DNA of 64,000 nt from an uncultured Elusimicrobia bacterium (GCA_903830945.1 CAIKVT010000027.1:18920-82919); one strand, 5' to 3'. Shown: positions 42,764-51,983, numbered from the stretch's first letter. Notes: generated from the letters alone by a model not told the origin. Numbers and translations are program-made.

Positions 42764-44776
42764 TTACCAGACCCGACAGGTCTTGGCCGGCAGCAGCGGC
42801 TCGCCGCTCTTGCAGGCGAAGGCCCGGCCGAAATCGAGTGTGTTCGACAACGGACCCATCACGCGCCAGCGCGCGGCCGAGTGCGGATCGGTCTGCGCAT
42901 GAAGCCGCCGGCTAGCTTCGGTCTGGTTCTCGCACCAGACCTGGGCGAAGCCTAAATAGAGCCTCTGCTCGGGTGTAAAACCGTCAACTACAGGGGCCAC
43001 GGTCCCCGTCTTTTTCTTAAGCTCAGCCAAGGCCATCGTCGCCAGACGCACCCCGCCGTTATCCGCCGTGTTCTCGCCCAAGGTGAGCTTGCCGTTGAGA
43101 AACACCCCGGGCACGGCCTCATAGCCGCCGTACTGGTCCGCTAGGCAGGCCGCGCGCGCCTCGAACTCCCGTGCATCCTCGGGCGTCCACCAGTCGGAGA
43201 GGTTGCCCTGCGCGTCGAACTTGCGGCCTTCGTCATCAAAACCGTGAGTCAATTCATGACCGATGACCACGCCGATGGCGCCCAGATTGGCGGCTTGGTC
43301 GCCGGCGCGGTCAAAGAAGGGCGGCTGCAGGATGCCGGCCGGGAACACGATCTCGTTGAGTTGGGGGTTGTAGTAGGCATTGACCGTAGGCGGGGTCATG
43401 TCCCAGTCCTTACGGTCCACGGGCCGGCCGATCTTATCGAGGCGCCGATGAGTTTCGTGGGCCCAGGCGCTGCGCAGCGAGGCGATGAGGTCGCCACGGT
43501 CGATCTTGACGCCCGTGTAATCGCGCCATTTCTCAGGATAGCCGATCTTGTCGGTGATGGCCGAAAGCTTGGCCAGCGCCCGGCGTCTGGTCCGGGACGA
43601 CATCCAGTCCAGCCCCTGGATGTCCTCGGCCAAGGATCTTTGCACCGCGGCCACCAGTTCGTCGGTGCGGCGCTTGCCATCGGCTCCGAAGGTGAGCTCC
43701 ACATAGCGCCGGCCCAAGTCATGGCCCAAGGCGCCGTCGACGAGCTCCACACAACGCTTCCAGCGGGGCTTGAGCTCCTTGGCGCCGGTCAGCTTGCGGC
43801 CATAGAAGTCGAAGTGCTCCGCGACGAAATCGCGAGAAAGCCAATCCGAAGCTGCCGCCGCCGCGCGCCAGCGCAGGTAGACCTTCCAATCCGCTAAGGA
43901 CTGGACCGAGATCTGCGTCGAGAACCCCGCGGCAAAACCCGTGGAGACCACATTAAGCCAGGCCGAAGCCGGCGCCCCGGTCTCGACGATGTAGCGGTTC
44001 CAATCGAAATCCGGAGCCAAGACCGCGAGCTGCGCCGCGGTCATATGGTGATAGACGTTCTCCGGGTCTCGGCGAATGACGCGGTCCTGGGAGACCCGCG
44101 CCAGCTCCATCTCTAAACGCATAACCGTCTCGGCCTGAACGGCCGCGGTCCTGGGGTCGTCGCCGAGCAAGCCGAAGACCTTGGCCACATGCCAGACATA
44201 ATCCTGGCGCAGGCGCACCGCTCTCTCATCGGTCTTAAAGTAGTAGTCCCGGTCAGGCAAGCCGAGCCCGCCCTGGTCGAACTCGCCGATGACCTTGGTC
44301 GAGTCCTTATAATCCTGGTCCGACCCAAAAGAAAATCCCGCGCCTACGCCCGCTGCGTGCAGGCGCGCCAGCAAGGCCGGCACCTCGGCCGGCGACTTGA
44401 GCGCGTCGATGGCCGCGAAATCATCCTTGAGCGGCTCAAAGCCCTTCTTCTCGGCGCCGGCCTCATCCATGCAGACGGCATAGAGGTCTCCCAGCCGCCG
44501 GTCCGCGGGATCAACCTGGGGCCCAGCGGCGGCCTTCTCCAGGATCCCGCGGAGGATCTCCTTGTTGCGCTCGGCCAGTTCATTGAAGCGCCCCCAACGC
44601 GCTTGATCGGGCGGAATAAGGTGGGCCTTCTGCCAACCGCCGCAAGCGAACTGATAAAAATCCTGACACGGCGCGACGCTGCGGTCGAGCGCGGATGGAT
44701 CGAACGAGGATAAAGCCGTCTCGGCGGCCGAAGGGCGCGCCAACGGCAGGAGGATGAACAACAAATAAGGGATCAT
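42764..44776 (-). CDS. Secreted M13 family metallopeptidase (neprilysin/PepO-like)
   Basis: The 670-residue protein has a signal peptide (MIPYLLFILLPLARPSAA). The N-terminal part carries DFYQFACGGWQKAH and the catalytic part VVIGHELTHGFDDEGRKFDAQG (zinc HExxH near residue 507), followed by LTLGENTADNGGVRLA (ExxxD) and a C-terminal CRVW ending, all standard for M13. It cleaves peptides outside the cytoplasm with zinc. A TATAAT box lies at 44802-44797 on the minus strand. It is divergent from the DUF3014 gene and starts a region rich in secreted hydrolases. Confidence 0.95.
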   Translation of the reverse strand: MIPYLLFILLPLARPSAAETALSSFDPSALDRSVAPCQDFYQFACGGWQKAHLIPPDQARWGRFNELAERNKEILRGILEKAAAGPQVDPADRRLGDLYAVCMDEAGAEKKGFEPLKDDFAAIDALKSPAEVPALLARLHAAGVGAGFSFGSDQDYKDSTKVIGEFDQGGLGLPDRDYYFKTDERAVRLRQDYVWHVAKVFGLLGDDPRTAAVQAETVMRLEMELARVSQDRVIRRDPENVYHHMTAAQLAVLAPDFDWNRYIVETGAPASAWLNVVSTGFAAGFSTQISVQSLADWKVYLRWRAAAAASDWLSRDFVAEHFDFYGRKLTGAKELKPRWKRCVELVDGALGHDLGRRYVELTFGADGKRRTDELVAAVQRSLAEDIQGLDWMSSRTRRRALAKLSAITDKIGYPEKWRDYTGVKIDRGDLIASLRSAWAHETHRRLDKIGRPVDRKDWDMTPPTVNAYYNPQLNEIVFPAGILQPPFFDRAGDQAANLGAIGVVIGHELTHGFDDEGRKFDAQGNLSDWWTPEDAREFEARAACLADQYGGYEAVPGVFLNGKLTLGENTADNGGVRLATMALAELKKKTGTVAPVVDGFTPEQRLYLGFAQVWCENQTEASRRLHAQTDPHSAARWRVMGPLSNTLDFGRAFACKSGEPLLPAKTCRVW

Positions 44777-44908
44777 GTTTAAGCCTCCAGGACTTCATTA
44801 TACGATAACATCCAGAGAGCCGTACAAAATCTTGAAACGGAAACTCAGCCGTATTGTGATAATATAGACATCGATTTGCCGCCATATTCATCTTAGTCGG
44901 GAGGAAGC

Positions 44909-45727
44909 GTGAAGAATAAGAAAGGGCTTTTGATCGGGCTGGCCGTGACAGCCTGCACGGTCGTGGCAGGGACGCTGTTCTGGCAGCGCTCCCAGATTCG
45001 ACCGGAACCGGAAGCCGTCGCTCCAGCTCCGCCGACCCCTGCGGGCCAGACAAACCCGGCGCTCCCAGCACCGATGGTCATCCCCGCGCCGACAGTCATA
45101 GACCTGGAGCACAGCGACGACATGTTCCGCAATAAGGCCGCCGGCCTCTCCGTCCTGCCCAAGTTCGCGGACTGGCTCAAGACCGAGGACCTCGTGCGCC
45201 GCCTGACGGCCGCGGTGGACTGCATCGCCGACGGAACCAGTCCTCGAGATAGCCTAGGATTCTTGTCGCCGAGGAAGAAGTTCAAGGTCAAGACTGTGCA
45301 AGGCCAGCTATTCATCGACCCCAAAAGCTATGCCCGATACGACATGGCAGCCGGCGTGGTCGACTCCATCGACGCCCAAGCCGCCGCGGCCCTCATCAAG
45401 GACTTGCGCCCCTACTTCCAGGCCGCGTCCCGCGAGTTGGGCACTCCAGCGCGCGATTTCCAAGCCACCCTGATCAAGGCCATCAAGGAAATGCTCAAGA
45501 CGCCGGTGGTGGAGAGGGACATCGCCCTACGGGAAAAGGTAATCTCCTTCGCCATCGCGCCGCTCCCCGACTTACAACTCGAGGACCTGACCGCTGCCCA
45601 GAAGCACCTGCTGCGCATGGGCCCCAAAAACACAGTCAAGATCCAAGGCAAGCTGCGCGACATAGCCCTGGCCTTAGGCGTTCCGGCAAGCCAACTCCCG
45701 CAGCAGAGGATCTACACGCCCAAATAG
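44909..45727 (+). CDS. DUF3014 family membrane-anchored protein
   Basis: The 272-residue protein has one N-terminal membrane helix (GLLIGLAVTACTVVAGTLFW), a Pro/Ala-rich linker and the DUF3014 domain: FADWLKTEDLVRRLTAAVDCIADG and RYDMAAGVVDSIDAQ. GGGAGGAAG precedes the GTG-adjacent ATG used here. Function is unknown for the family. The soluble part should face the periplasm. A TGTGATAAT extended -10-like element lies upstream. Confidence 0.86.
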   Translation: MKNKKGLLIGLAVTACTVVAGTLFWQRSQIRPEPEAVAPAPPTPAGQTNPALPAPMVIPAPTVIDLEHSDDMFRNKAAGLSVLPKFADWLKTEDLVRRLTAAVDCIADGTSPRDSLGFLSPRKKFKVKTVQGQLFIDPKSYARYDMAAGVVDSIDAQAAAALIKDLRPYFQAASRELGTPARDFQATLIKAIKEMLKTPVVERDIALREKVISFAIAPLPDLQLEDLTAAQKHLLRMGPKNTVKIQGKLRDIALALGVPASQLPQQRIYTPK

Positions 45728-45734
45728 CCGGCGG

Positions 45735-46670
45735 TCACAGGGCCCGGGGTCTTGGCGCCCCGAACATCATGGTGAGCGAAACCACGGCAAGGTTGCCGAT
45801 GTCTCCGTAAGGCAGGAAGGCCAGGTCCACGATATAACGGCCGAGGATCTTGACCCCGAAGCCGCCGGTGATGCTCGAGCCCTCGGACTCGCCGGCGGCA
45901 CGCGCCTTGTAGCCGAGACGAAAGGCGATGTAATCGCAGGTGTCGGCGCCATTAAGGCGCAGTTCGCCGCCGAAAGCCCCGGATAGTTTCTCGCCATAAA
46001 CCTTGCGCCCCTCGGCGGAAAGCAAAAAACCTTCCAGGACCCGGTAGCTGGCCCCGAATGTGAACGTTTGGGGAAGGGGTAAAGAGTCGCTGCCCAGCCT
46101 CATTTTAGTTCCCGTGTCCTTGAGAGCCGTCCCCAGGCGCAGGCTTTCATAATCATAAAGAAATCCGGCGTCGAAGGCCTGGGCCTGCGCTTGGCGGTCA
46201 TCGAGTGTCTCGCGCACCATCTTGACCCCGGCCCCGAGTTTAAAGCCCCGGCCCAGTTCCCTGGCCAGGGCGAACTCGGCCGTTAAGCCGGTGCCGTTGT
46301 AGTTGCCGATACTGTTGCCGGCGGTGTCCAGCCTTTCGATGGCGCCTGTAGTCATGTAATTGAGGCCCAAGGCTGCGGTCCAGGCCTGGCCCAGAGGATG
46401 GGCATAGACGGCATGCTGATAAGAGACGTCCTGGGGCGCTGAAATGTAGTCGAGTGCAAGCTGCCGGCGGTCGATGAGGGCCAAACCCGCCGGGTTGTGG
46501 AAGAGAGCCTCGGCGTCGTCGGCCACGGCCGTGAAGGCGCCGGCCATGCCCACGGACCTGGCCCCGAGGTCCATCTGGAGGAAGTTCGCCGCCGTAGTGC
46601 CTGTATCGGCGCAGACCGGGGCTCCCAGAACCAGAAGCAGGGCAGCGGCCGGCGCGATTTTTCTCACCAT
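45735..46670 (-). CDS. PorV/PorQ family outer-membrane protein
   Basis: The 311-residue protein has a signal peptide and begins its mature part with the family block NFLQMDLGARSVGMAGAFTAVADDAEALFHNPAGLA (quoted here as LGARSVGMAGAFTAV and ALFHNPAGLA). Repeated amphipathic strands with Gly/aromatic pairs fit a FadL-like beta-barrel. PorV acts in type IX secretion in Bacteroidetes, and related proteins occur in other phyla without that system. The gene begins inside the end of the upstream protease gene (7-base overlap), so the two are coupled; the barrel may help export or anchor the proteases. Confidence 0.88.
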   Translation of the reverse strand: MVRKIAPAAALLLVLGAPVCADTGTTAANFLQMDLGARSVGMAGAFTAVADDAEALFHNPAGLALIDRRQLALDYISAPQDVSYQHAVYAHPLGQAWTAALGLNYMTTGAIERLDTAGNSIGNYNGTGLTAEFALARELGRGFKLGAGVKMVRETLDDRQAQAQAFDAGFLYDYESLRLGTALKDTGTKMRLGSDSLPLPQTFTFGASYRVLEGFLLSAEGRKVYGEKLSGAFGGELRLNGADTCDYIAFRLGYKARAAGESEGSSITGGFGVKILGRYIVDLAFLPYGDIGNLAVVSLTMMFGAPRPRAL

Positions 46671-48496
46671 AAGATCCCTATTTTGGCGGTCTTCTTCCCT
46701 TTATTAGAAGCCTTGACTACATAAACATAAACGCCGCTGGCAAGCTTGCCGCCGTTTTCATTGCGGCCGTCCCAAAGGCCGACCTTGTAGGGCCGGCCCA
46801 TGTCAATTCCTATGCCGCGGCCTTCCTCCAAAGTGCGCACGAGCTGGCCGGAGAGAGTATATATCTCGATCTTTACGTTTTGGGCGTCGCCGGCGATATC
46901 GGCAAAGCGCACCTGGCCGCCCGCAAAAAGCCGAGCCGGGTTGGGGTAGGCGCGCACCCCCTTGAGATCGGCGGATTGGGTCGAGACCTCGACGCGGTCA
47001 GTCGTATAGGCCTTCACGCACGCGCTCGTATTGGCCGCAGCTTGGTTCAAGTCCGTCCAAGCCGCTCCGTCTGCGCTCACATAGGTCTGCCCATCCGAAG
47101 CGGTAGCGGCACTGCTGTAACCGGCCACAGGGTCCTCAATGGCGATAGGATAATCATAGGTAGGGTTGACCAGCTTCACGACCACGGAAAACCTCTGATT
47201 GTTCAATATCTGCGTCGGGGTCACGTCCACGGTATGGAAGCCAGCATGGGGAAAATAATCGGTCTTGGTGTCAGCCAGCGTCCCGCTGGTCGGTCCGGCA
47301 GTAACGCCCGTATAAAGGCGCACCTCATAACTGGCATTCACATCAGTGCTGTAGAACCCCACCTGGCGGAGAGTCTCGCTATACCCCGTGCCGGTGAATA
47401 CCCCGGCGAACCAACCCATGGTCCCGCCTACCCCATAATCCGTAACCCAACCCAGAGGGTCGTACTGATATGTATAAGCGCCGGAAGCCGAGTCCTGGGC
47501 CGTGGCAAAAACAGCTCTCACCTTCAGGCTTGCGTCATAGTAGGATAGGTAGAAATATCCGGCCTCGCCCCAGGCCGCGCCCCAGGAGTTGCGCACGATG
47601 AAGGCGCCGTCGCCGGCCGGAGCGGAGTTGAAGTTTCCCTTATCGAAGTCGTCGTCCCAACCCACAACGGTCACGCCATGGTTTGTCCCAAAGCCGCTGT
47701 TATCGTAATAGGCGCTATAGGCCGCGTTGTAGGAGGCGGTATTCCAGTACATCGAGATATATATGCCGCCGTATGTCGTCACCGCCCACTTGACGATGTC
47801 GTTATCCAACGGGCCGGTGCGCGCGGGCAAAAACAGCATCTCCTTGACATACTGGCGGACCGTGAGATTGGAAGGCGAGACGGAGGAAGATATATCGTAA
47901 GGATCATCCGCCTCCAGGACCGGGCCGCTCCTGCGAGCCAGGTAAGCCGCGGACATTCCATAGCCGCCGCCTTCGCAAGGCCCATTGTCAAAACCGTGGG
48001 TGTTCTTAAGGTTGTTCTCTGAAAAATCCCAGGTAACGCCTGGCAGGAACGCGGATTCGAGAGACCCATAGGTGGCGAAAGCCCAGCATGAGCCGCAGTT
48101 GCCCTGGTCGCGGATGGCGGTGAGCTTGCCTTGCGTGCGCAGGTCATAGTAAGCGGCATATCCAGCCTGAGGCCGCGCCCCCAGAGGCGCCGCTCCTTTC
48201 AAGTGCGAAAGATCCACGGGGCTGGGTATGTCGCCCAACTTGTCGGCGCCCACCGCCGCCGAAATCCGCAGACGTCCCTGTCGGGAGGCGACATAACGGA
48301 CGAACTCGGGATTATGCGGCGCCGAAGAGAGGCGGATGGAAGACGCACCGGCTCCGAACCCGGGTACCGCCCCCCCGATCATAGCGGCCAGAACGGACAA
48401 AAACATGCCGACGCCGCGCGGCGCCCTAGGCGGCAGGATGGGAGCAACGACCGGGGAACGAATCATATCCAACACCACGATACCTAAATTGAACAT
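46664..48496 (-). CDS. Papain-like (C1) cysteine protease with lectin-like and FlgD-Ig-like domains, copy A
   Basis: The 610-residue protein has an N-terminal signal region (the part MFLSVLAAMIGGAVPGFGAG is the hydrophobic core; the exact start is uncertain). Its C1 domain holds catalytic Cys in QGNCGSCWAFATYGS, His in GTNHGVTVVGWDDD and Asn in IVRNSWGAAWG. A lectin-like beta domain follows. The C-terminal 100 residues (AYPNPARLFAGGQV, IYTLSGQLVRTL, WDGRNENGGKLASGVYVY) are a FlgD-Ig-like module that ends KIGILW. Such modules act as cell-surface or secretion signals. It is a tandem paralogue of the next gene and overlaps porV by seven bases. Confidence 0.9.
   Translation of the reverse strand: MFNLGIVVLDMIRSPVVAPILPPRAPRGVGMFLSVLAAMIGGAVPGFGAGASSIRLSSAPHNPEFVRYVASRQGRLRISAAVGADKLGDIPSPVDLSHLKGAAPLGARPQAGYAAYYDLRTQGKLTAIRDQGNCGSCWAFATYGSLESAFLPGVTWDFSENNLKNTHGFDNGPCEGGGYGMSAAYLARRSGPVLEADDPYDISSSVSPSNLTVRQYVKEMLFLPARTGPLDNDIVKWAVTTYGGIYISMYWNTASYNAAYSAYYDNSGFGTNHGVTVVGWDDDFDKGNFNSAPAGDGAFIVRNSWGAAWGEAGYFYLSYYDASLKVRAVFATAQDSASGAYTYQYDPLGWVTDYGVGGTMGWFAGVFTGTGYSETLRQVGFYSTDVNASYEVRLYTGVTAGPTSGTLADTKTDYFPHAGFHTVDVTPTQILNNQRFSVVVKLVNPTYDYPIAIEDPVAGYSSAATASDGQTYVSADGAAWTDLNQAAANTSACVKAYTTDRVEVSTQSADLKGVRAYPNPARLFAGGQVRFADIAGDAQNVKIEIYTLSGQLVRTLEEGRGIGIDMGRPYKVGLWDGRNENGGKLASGVYVYVVKASNKGKKTAKIGILW
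46678..47020 (-). repeat. Repeat unit 1: nearly identical FlgD-Ig-like module of copy A
   Basis: This stretch matches 48528-48870 with only scattered base changes. Similarity falls sharply further into each gene. Confidence 0.8.
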
Positions 48497-48499
48497 GGC

Positions 48500-48520
48500 T
48501 TACGCGACTTTCCTCACCAT
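48500..48520 (-). pseudogene. Stub of a porV-like start codon region after copy B
   Basis: On the minus strand the bases ATGGTGAGGAAAGTCGCG then TAA would encode MVRKVA and stop. The real porV starts ATGGTGAGAAAAATCGCG (MVRKIA) in the same relation to copy A. The stub shows that the duplicated segment once included the beginning of porV. Confidence 0.65.
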
Positions 48521-50325
48521 AGTATCCCTATTTTGGCGGTCTTCTTCCCTTTATTAGAAGCCTTGATGACATAAACATACACGCCGCTGGCAAGCTTGCC
48601 GCCGTTTTCATTTCGGCCGTCCCAAAGGCCGACCTGATAGGGCCGGCCTGGGTCGTTGCCTATGCCGCGACCTTCATCCAAAGTGCGCACGAGCTGGCCG
48701 GAAAGAGTATAGATCTCAATCTTTACGTTTTGGGCGTCGCCGGCGATATCAGCAAAGCGCACCTGGCCGCCCGCAGAAAGCCGAGCCGGGTTGGGGTAGG
48801 CGCGCACCCCCTTGAGATCGGCGGATTGGGTCGATACCTCGACGCGATCGGTCGTGAAGGCCTTCACACAGGCGCTGGTGTGGGTGTGTGTCGAGCTCTG
48901 GTTGAGGTCCGTCCAGGATATGCCGTCGCCGCTGGCATAAGTCTGGCCGTCCGCGGCCGTGGCGGCAGAGCTGTGGCCGGATTTAGGGTACTGTCCGGCG
49001 ATAGGGTAATCATAGTCTTGGTTGGTCAGCTTGACCACAACGGAGAATCTCTGATTCTGCTTGACGGTGGTCGGCGTGATGGCGATGGTGTGGAACCCAG
49101 GATAATCAAAAGAACCTATCTTAGTGTAGGCCAAGGTACCGCTGGCAGGGGCGGAATCAGCGTTCAAGTAGAGCCGCGCTTCATAGGCCGTGCCCGCGTC
49201 CGTGGTGTAGAAGGCCAACTGGCTGATGTTCTCGGAGTAGGCCGTACTGGTGAAGAGACCCGCAAGCCAGCCTTCCAGACCGCCGAAGCCGTAGCTGGCC
49301 TGCCAGCCGAGCGGGTCGTATTGATAGGCATGGCTGGCGGAGACCGGGGTCTGCGCCTCGATGAAAGCCGTGTTGCTGGTGAGTTGCGTGTCCAGAGCGG
49401 TGTTGGATGAATAATAGGACATGTAGAAATAGCCGCTCTCTCCCCAGCCCGTACCCCAGGAATTGCGCATGATAAAAGCCCCTGGCCCAGGAGGCGGGGT
49501 GCTGAAATTCGCCGGGGCGTAGGCATCGTCCCAACCCACGACAGCCACCGCGTGATTGCAAGAATTGGTACTTGTTTCCAAATAAGCGTGGGTGGTCGCA
49601 TTGAAGTCGGCATCCGTGGTGTTGGTGTGGAATCCACCGCCTTCCTTCAAATAGATCGTCGTGGCCACGGCGCCGTAATGGGTCACGGCCTCCTTGATGG
49701 CGGTGTTATCCAGAGCGCCGGTACGGTCAGGCAGAAAGAGTATCTCGGTGACATCCTTGCGGACCGTGAGACCGGTAGGGGAAGGACGGTAGGGAACATA
49801 GGGATCGTCCGACTCCAAGATAGGACCGCCGCGTCGGGCCAGATAGGCCGCTGACATGAAATATTCGCCGCCGTTGCAGGGGCCCTCGTCGAAGCCCGAG
49901 TCGTTGTTGAGGTTGTTCTCCGAGAAATCCCAGGCTTCCGCGGTCCGCAGCGAGGATTCCAGGGAGCTGTAAGTGGCGAAGGCCCAGCAGGAACCGCAGG
50001 CGCCCTGGTTGCGGATATCCGATAGCTTGCTCAGGCTGCGAAGGTCGTATGAAGCAGGATAACTTATAAGGGCAGACCGTCCCAGACGCAACGCCGAAGC
50101 TCGCAGATGGGAAAGATCCACGGGACCTGGGAAATAGCCCAGCTGGGGAAGAGCATGGCCCAAAGACTGGGCAGCCAGACGGCTGCGCAGAGTTTCACTG
50201 TGTTTCAGGAAACTCGGATTAAGCGGCGCGACACTAAGTCGAGGAGAGGAATCCGCGCCAGCTGCGCCAACCTGGGCTGCCAAGACCAGCGTCAAGCCCA
50301 GCAGGAATCCGCGACGCAGGGGCAT
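48514..50325 (-). CDS. Papain-like (C1) cysteine protease with lectin-like and FlgD-Ig-like domains, copy B
   Basis: The 603-residue protein starts with a signal peptide (MPLRRGFLLGLTLVLAAQVGAAG), eight bases after hutH. Catalytic residues are Cys in QGACGSCWAFATYSS, His in CNHAVAVVGWDD and Asn in IMRNSWGTGWG. The order of domains is as in copy A. The final roughly 110 codons are almost the same in DNA as in copy A, while the catalytic and lectin-like parts have diverged much more. Just past the stop is a stub of a porV-like start (separate entry), marking the duplication edge. Confidence 0.9.
   Translation of the reverse strand: MPLRRGFLLGLTLVLAAQVGAAGADSSPRLSVAPLNPSFLKHSETLRSRLAAQSLGHALPQLGYFPGPVDLSHLRASALRLGRSALISYPASYDLRSLSKLSDIRNQGACGSCWAFATYSSLESSLRTAEAWDFSENNLNNDSGFDEGPCNGGEYFMSAAYLARRGGPILESDDPYVPYRPSPTGLTVRKDVTEILFLPDRTGALDNTAIKEAVTHYGAVATTIYLKEGGGFHTNTTDADFNATTHAYLETSTNSCNHAVAVVGWDDAYAPANFSTPPPGPGAFIMRNSWGTGWGESGYFYMSYYSSNTALDTQLTSNTAFIEAQTPVSASHAYQYDPLGWQASYGFGGLEGWLAGLFTSTAYSENISQLAFYTTDAGTAYEARLYLNADSAPASGTLAYTKIGSFDYPGFHTIAITPTTVKQNQRFSVVVKLTNQDYDYPIAGQYPKSGHSSAATAADGQTYASGDGISWTDLNQSSTHTHTSACVKAFTTDRVEVSTQSADLKGVRAYPNPARLSAGGQVRFADIAGDAQNVKIEIYTLSGQLVRTLDEGRGIGNDPGRPYQVGLWDGRNENGGKLASGVYVYVIKASNKGKKTAKIGILW
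48528..48870 (-). repeat. Repeat unit 2: nearly identical FlgD-Ig-like module of copy B
   Basis: Partner of 46678-47020; see there. The match continues past the stop codon into the porV-like stub. Confidence 0.8.
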
Positions 50326-50332
50326 GCCCGCC

Positions 50333-51865
50333 CTACCAGGAGCTCTTAAGCGCGCCGATGACGGCCTCGACCGCATCCAAGACCTCGCAGCGCGCGACCG
50401 CTTCGGACATGGCGTTGTGGTCCGTAAAAAGAGGTCGGTCCACGTCGAGGTGCGCAACGACCTTGCGCACGGCCGCCTTCGCGGCACGCGTGCCCTGGCC
50501 CGGCGTGAATTCCCGAAAGTCCAGAGCCTGGGCCGCGGCGATGAGCTCGATACCCAAGACCCCGTAGGCGTTTTCCAGGATCTGCTTGGTTTTCAGGGCA
50601 CCGTTCATGCCCATGCTCACGAAGTCCTCTTGATCGGCGGCGGCCGGGATGGACTGGATACAAGAAGGCGTGCTCAAGATGCGCTGCTCCACGATCAGGG
50701 TATCGGCCGTGTACTGGCTGAGCATGAGTCCCGAGAACATTCCGGCGCCCTTGGTGAGGAAGGCAGGCAGCTTCACGCTCAGGGCGGGGTTGAGCAGACG
50801 GTTCAAGCGCCGCTCGGAGAGGACGCTCAGCATGGTGATGCCGGCGCCGAGCATGTCCAAAGGCATGCTAACAGGGGTGCCCTGGAAATTGGCGCCGGTC
50901 AGGACCGTGTTGCTCTCGGGCAGGAAGATGGGATTATCCGCCACCCCATTGAGCTCGATCTCGAGCTGCTTGCGCGTGTGGGCGATATGATCGCGGCAAG
51001 CACCGATGACCTGGGGCGAGGAGCGCATGGAATAGGCGTCCTGGACCTTGACCTTGAGCTTCCCCGAGACCAGGTCCGAGCCAGCGATGACGGAGCGGAT
51101 ATTAGCGGCGCTGGTCACGGCGCCGGGGAAGCCGCGCAACTCGTGCAGACGGGAGTCGTAGGGCCGCATGTTGGCCATCAGCGCCTCGAGGCTCATGGCG
51201 GTTGCGATCTCGGCCTGCTTGACCCAGCGCTCCGCGTCGTAGAGGGCCAGGCAGCCGATTCCGGTGATGAGGTTAGAGCCGTTGATGGAGGCCAGGCCGT
51301 CGCGCGCCTGCAGGCCCGGGACGGGAATGCCGGCCTTGCTCAGGGCGTCCTTGGACGGCATGCGCTGTCCCTGGTAGAAGCACTCGCCCTCGCCCATGAG
51401 GGAGAGCGCGGCCTGGCTCATGGGGGAGAGGTCGCCGCAGGCGCCGACGCTGCCTTTCTCACAGACCACGGGGGTGACCCCCTTGTTGAGCATGGCGACG
51501 TAGGTCTGCGTGATCTCAAGACGGCAGCCGGAGTGGCCGTGCGCGTGGACGTTGATTCGGGAGAGCAGGGCCGCCCGGACGTGCTCGATGGGGGCGGGCT
51601 TCCCGATGCCGGCCGCATGATTGTAAATGAGAAAACGCTGAAACTGCTGGACCTGCTCGTCGCTCAGCACGACCTCGGAGAACTCACCGATGCCGGTGTT
51701 GACCCCGTACATAATCTCGCGGGCCGCGATCTTATCTTCCAGCATGCCGCGGCATGTCTTGATGCGCTGCACGGCCTCGGCCGAGAGCTCGATCGGCTCG
51801 CCGTGGCGCGCGACGCGCACGACGTCTTCGATGGTGAGGCAACGGTCGCCTATCTTGATGGCCAT
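50333..51865 (-). CDS. hutH: Histidine ammonia-lyase with Ala-Cys-Gly at the MIO site
   Basis: The 510-residue protein has the HAL landmarks: Tyr53 in MYGVNTGIGEF, His83 in YNHAAGIGKP (the His that marks histidine-specific members) and the cofactor region EKGSVGACGDLSP. The MIO prosthetic group normally forms from Ala-Ser-Gly; here residue 143 is Cys, codon TGC. HAL removes ammonia from histidine to give urocanate. No hutU, hutI or other hut gene is nearby, so the product's fate is unknown. AGGAG precedes the ATG, and a terminator-like hairpin lies upstream. The protease copy B follows after seven bases. Confidence 0.92.
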   Translation of the reverse strand: MAIKIGDRCLTIEDVVRVARHGEPIELSAEAVQRIKTCRGMLEDKIAAREIMYGVNTGIGEFSEVVLSDEQVQQFQRFLIYNHAAGIGKPAPIEHVRAALLSRINVHAHGHSGCRLEITQTYVAMLNKGVTPVVCEKGSVGACGDLSPMSQAALSLMGEGECFYQGQRMPSKDALSKAGIPVPGLQARDGLASINGSNLITGIGCLALYDAERWVKQAEIATAMSLEALMANMRPYDSRLHELRGFPGAVTSAANIRSVIAGSDLVSGKLKVKVQDAYSMRSSPQVIGACRDHIAHTRKQLEIELNGVADNPIFLPESNTVLTGANFQGTPVSMPLDMLGAGITMLSVLSERRLNRLLNPALSVKLPAFLTKGAGMFSGLMLSQYTADTLIVEQRILSTPSCIQSIPAAADQEDFVSMGMNGALKTKQILENAYGVLGIELIAAAQALDFREFTPGQGTRAAKAAVRKVVAHLDVDRPLFTDHNAMSEAVARCEVLDAVEAVIGALKSSW

Positions 51866-51880
51866 GGGTGGCTCCTTCTA

Positions 51881-51910
51881 TGAAAATCGACAGGGGCGCC
51901 GAGCGCCCTG
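51881..51910 (-). terminator. Rho-independent terminator of the alpha/beta hydrolase gene
   Basis: On the minus strand CAGGGCGC-TCG-GCGCCCCTG (one bulge) is followed by TCGATTTT. It lies between the hydrolase stop (51984) and hutH, so it should end hydrolase transcription, or attenuate read-through into hutH. Confidence 0.55.
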
Positions 51911-51983
51911 AACATTATTACCATTTTCGGACGCCGGCGGTCCAAGGCTTATGTCTGCAGAGTTCCGGGCCTGACGACCACTC

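Noticed and set aside
50324..51883. 519-residue plus-strand frame opposite hutH
   Set aside because: It mirrors the strongly conserved hutH on the other strand and has a composition typical of antisense shadows in GC-rich DNA, with no family features.
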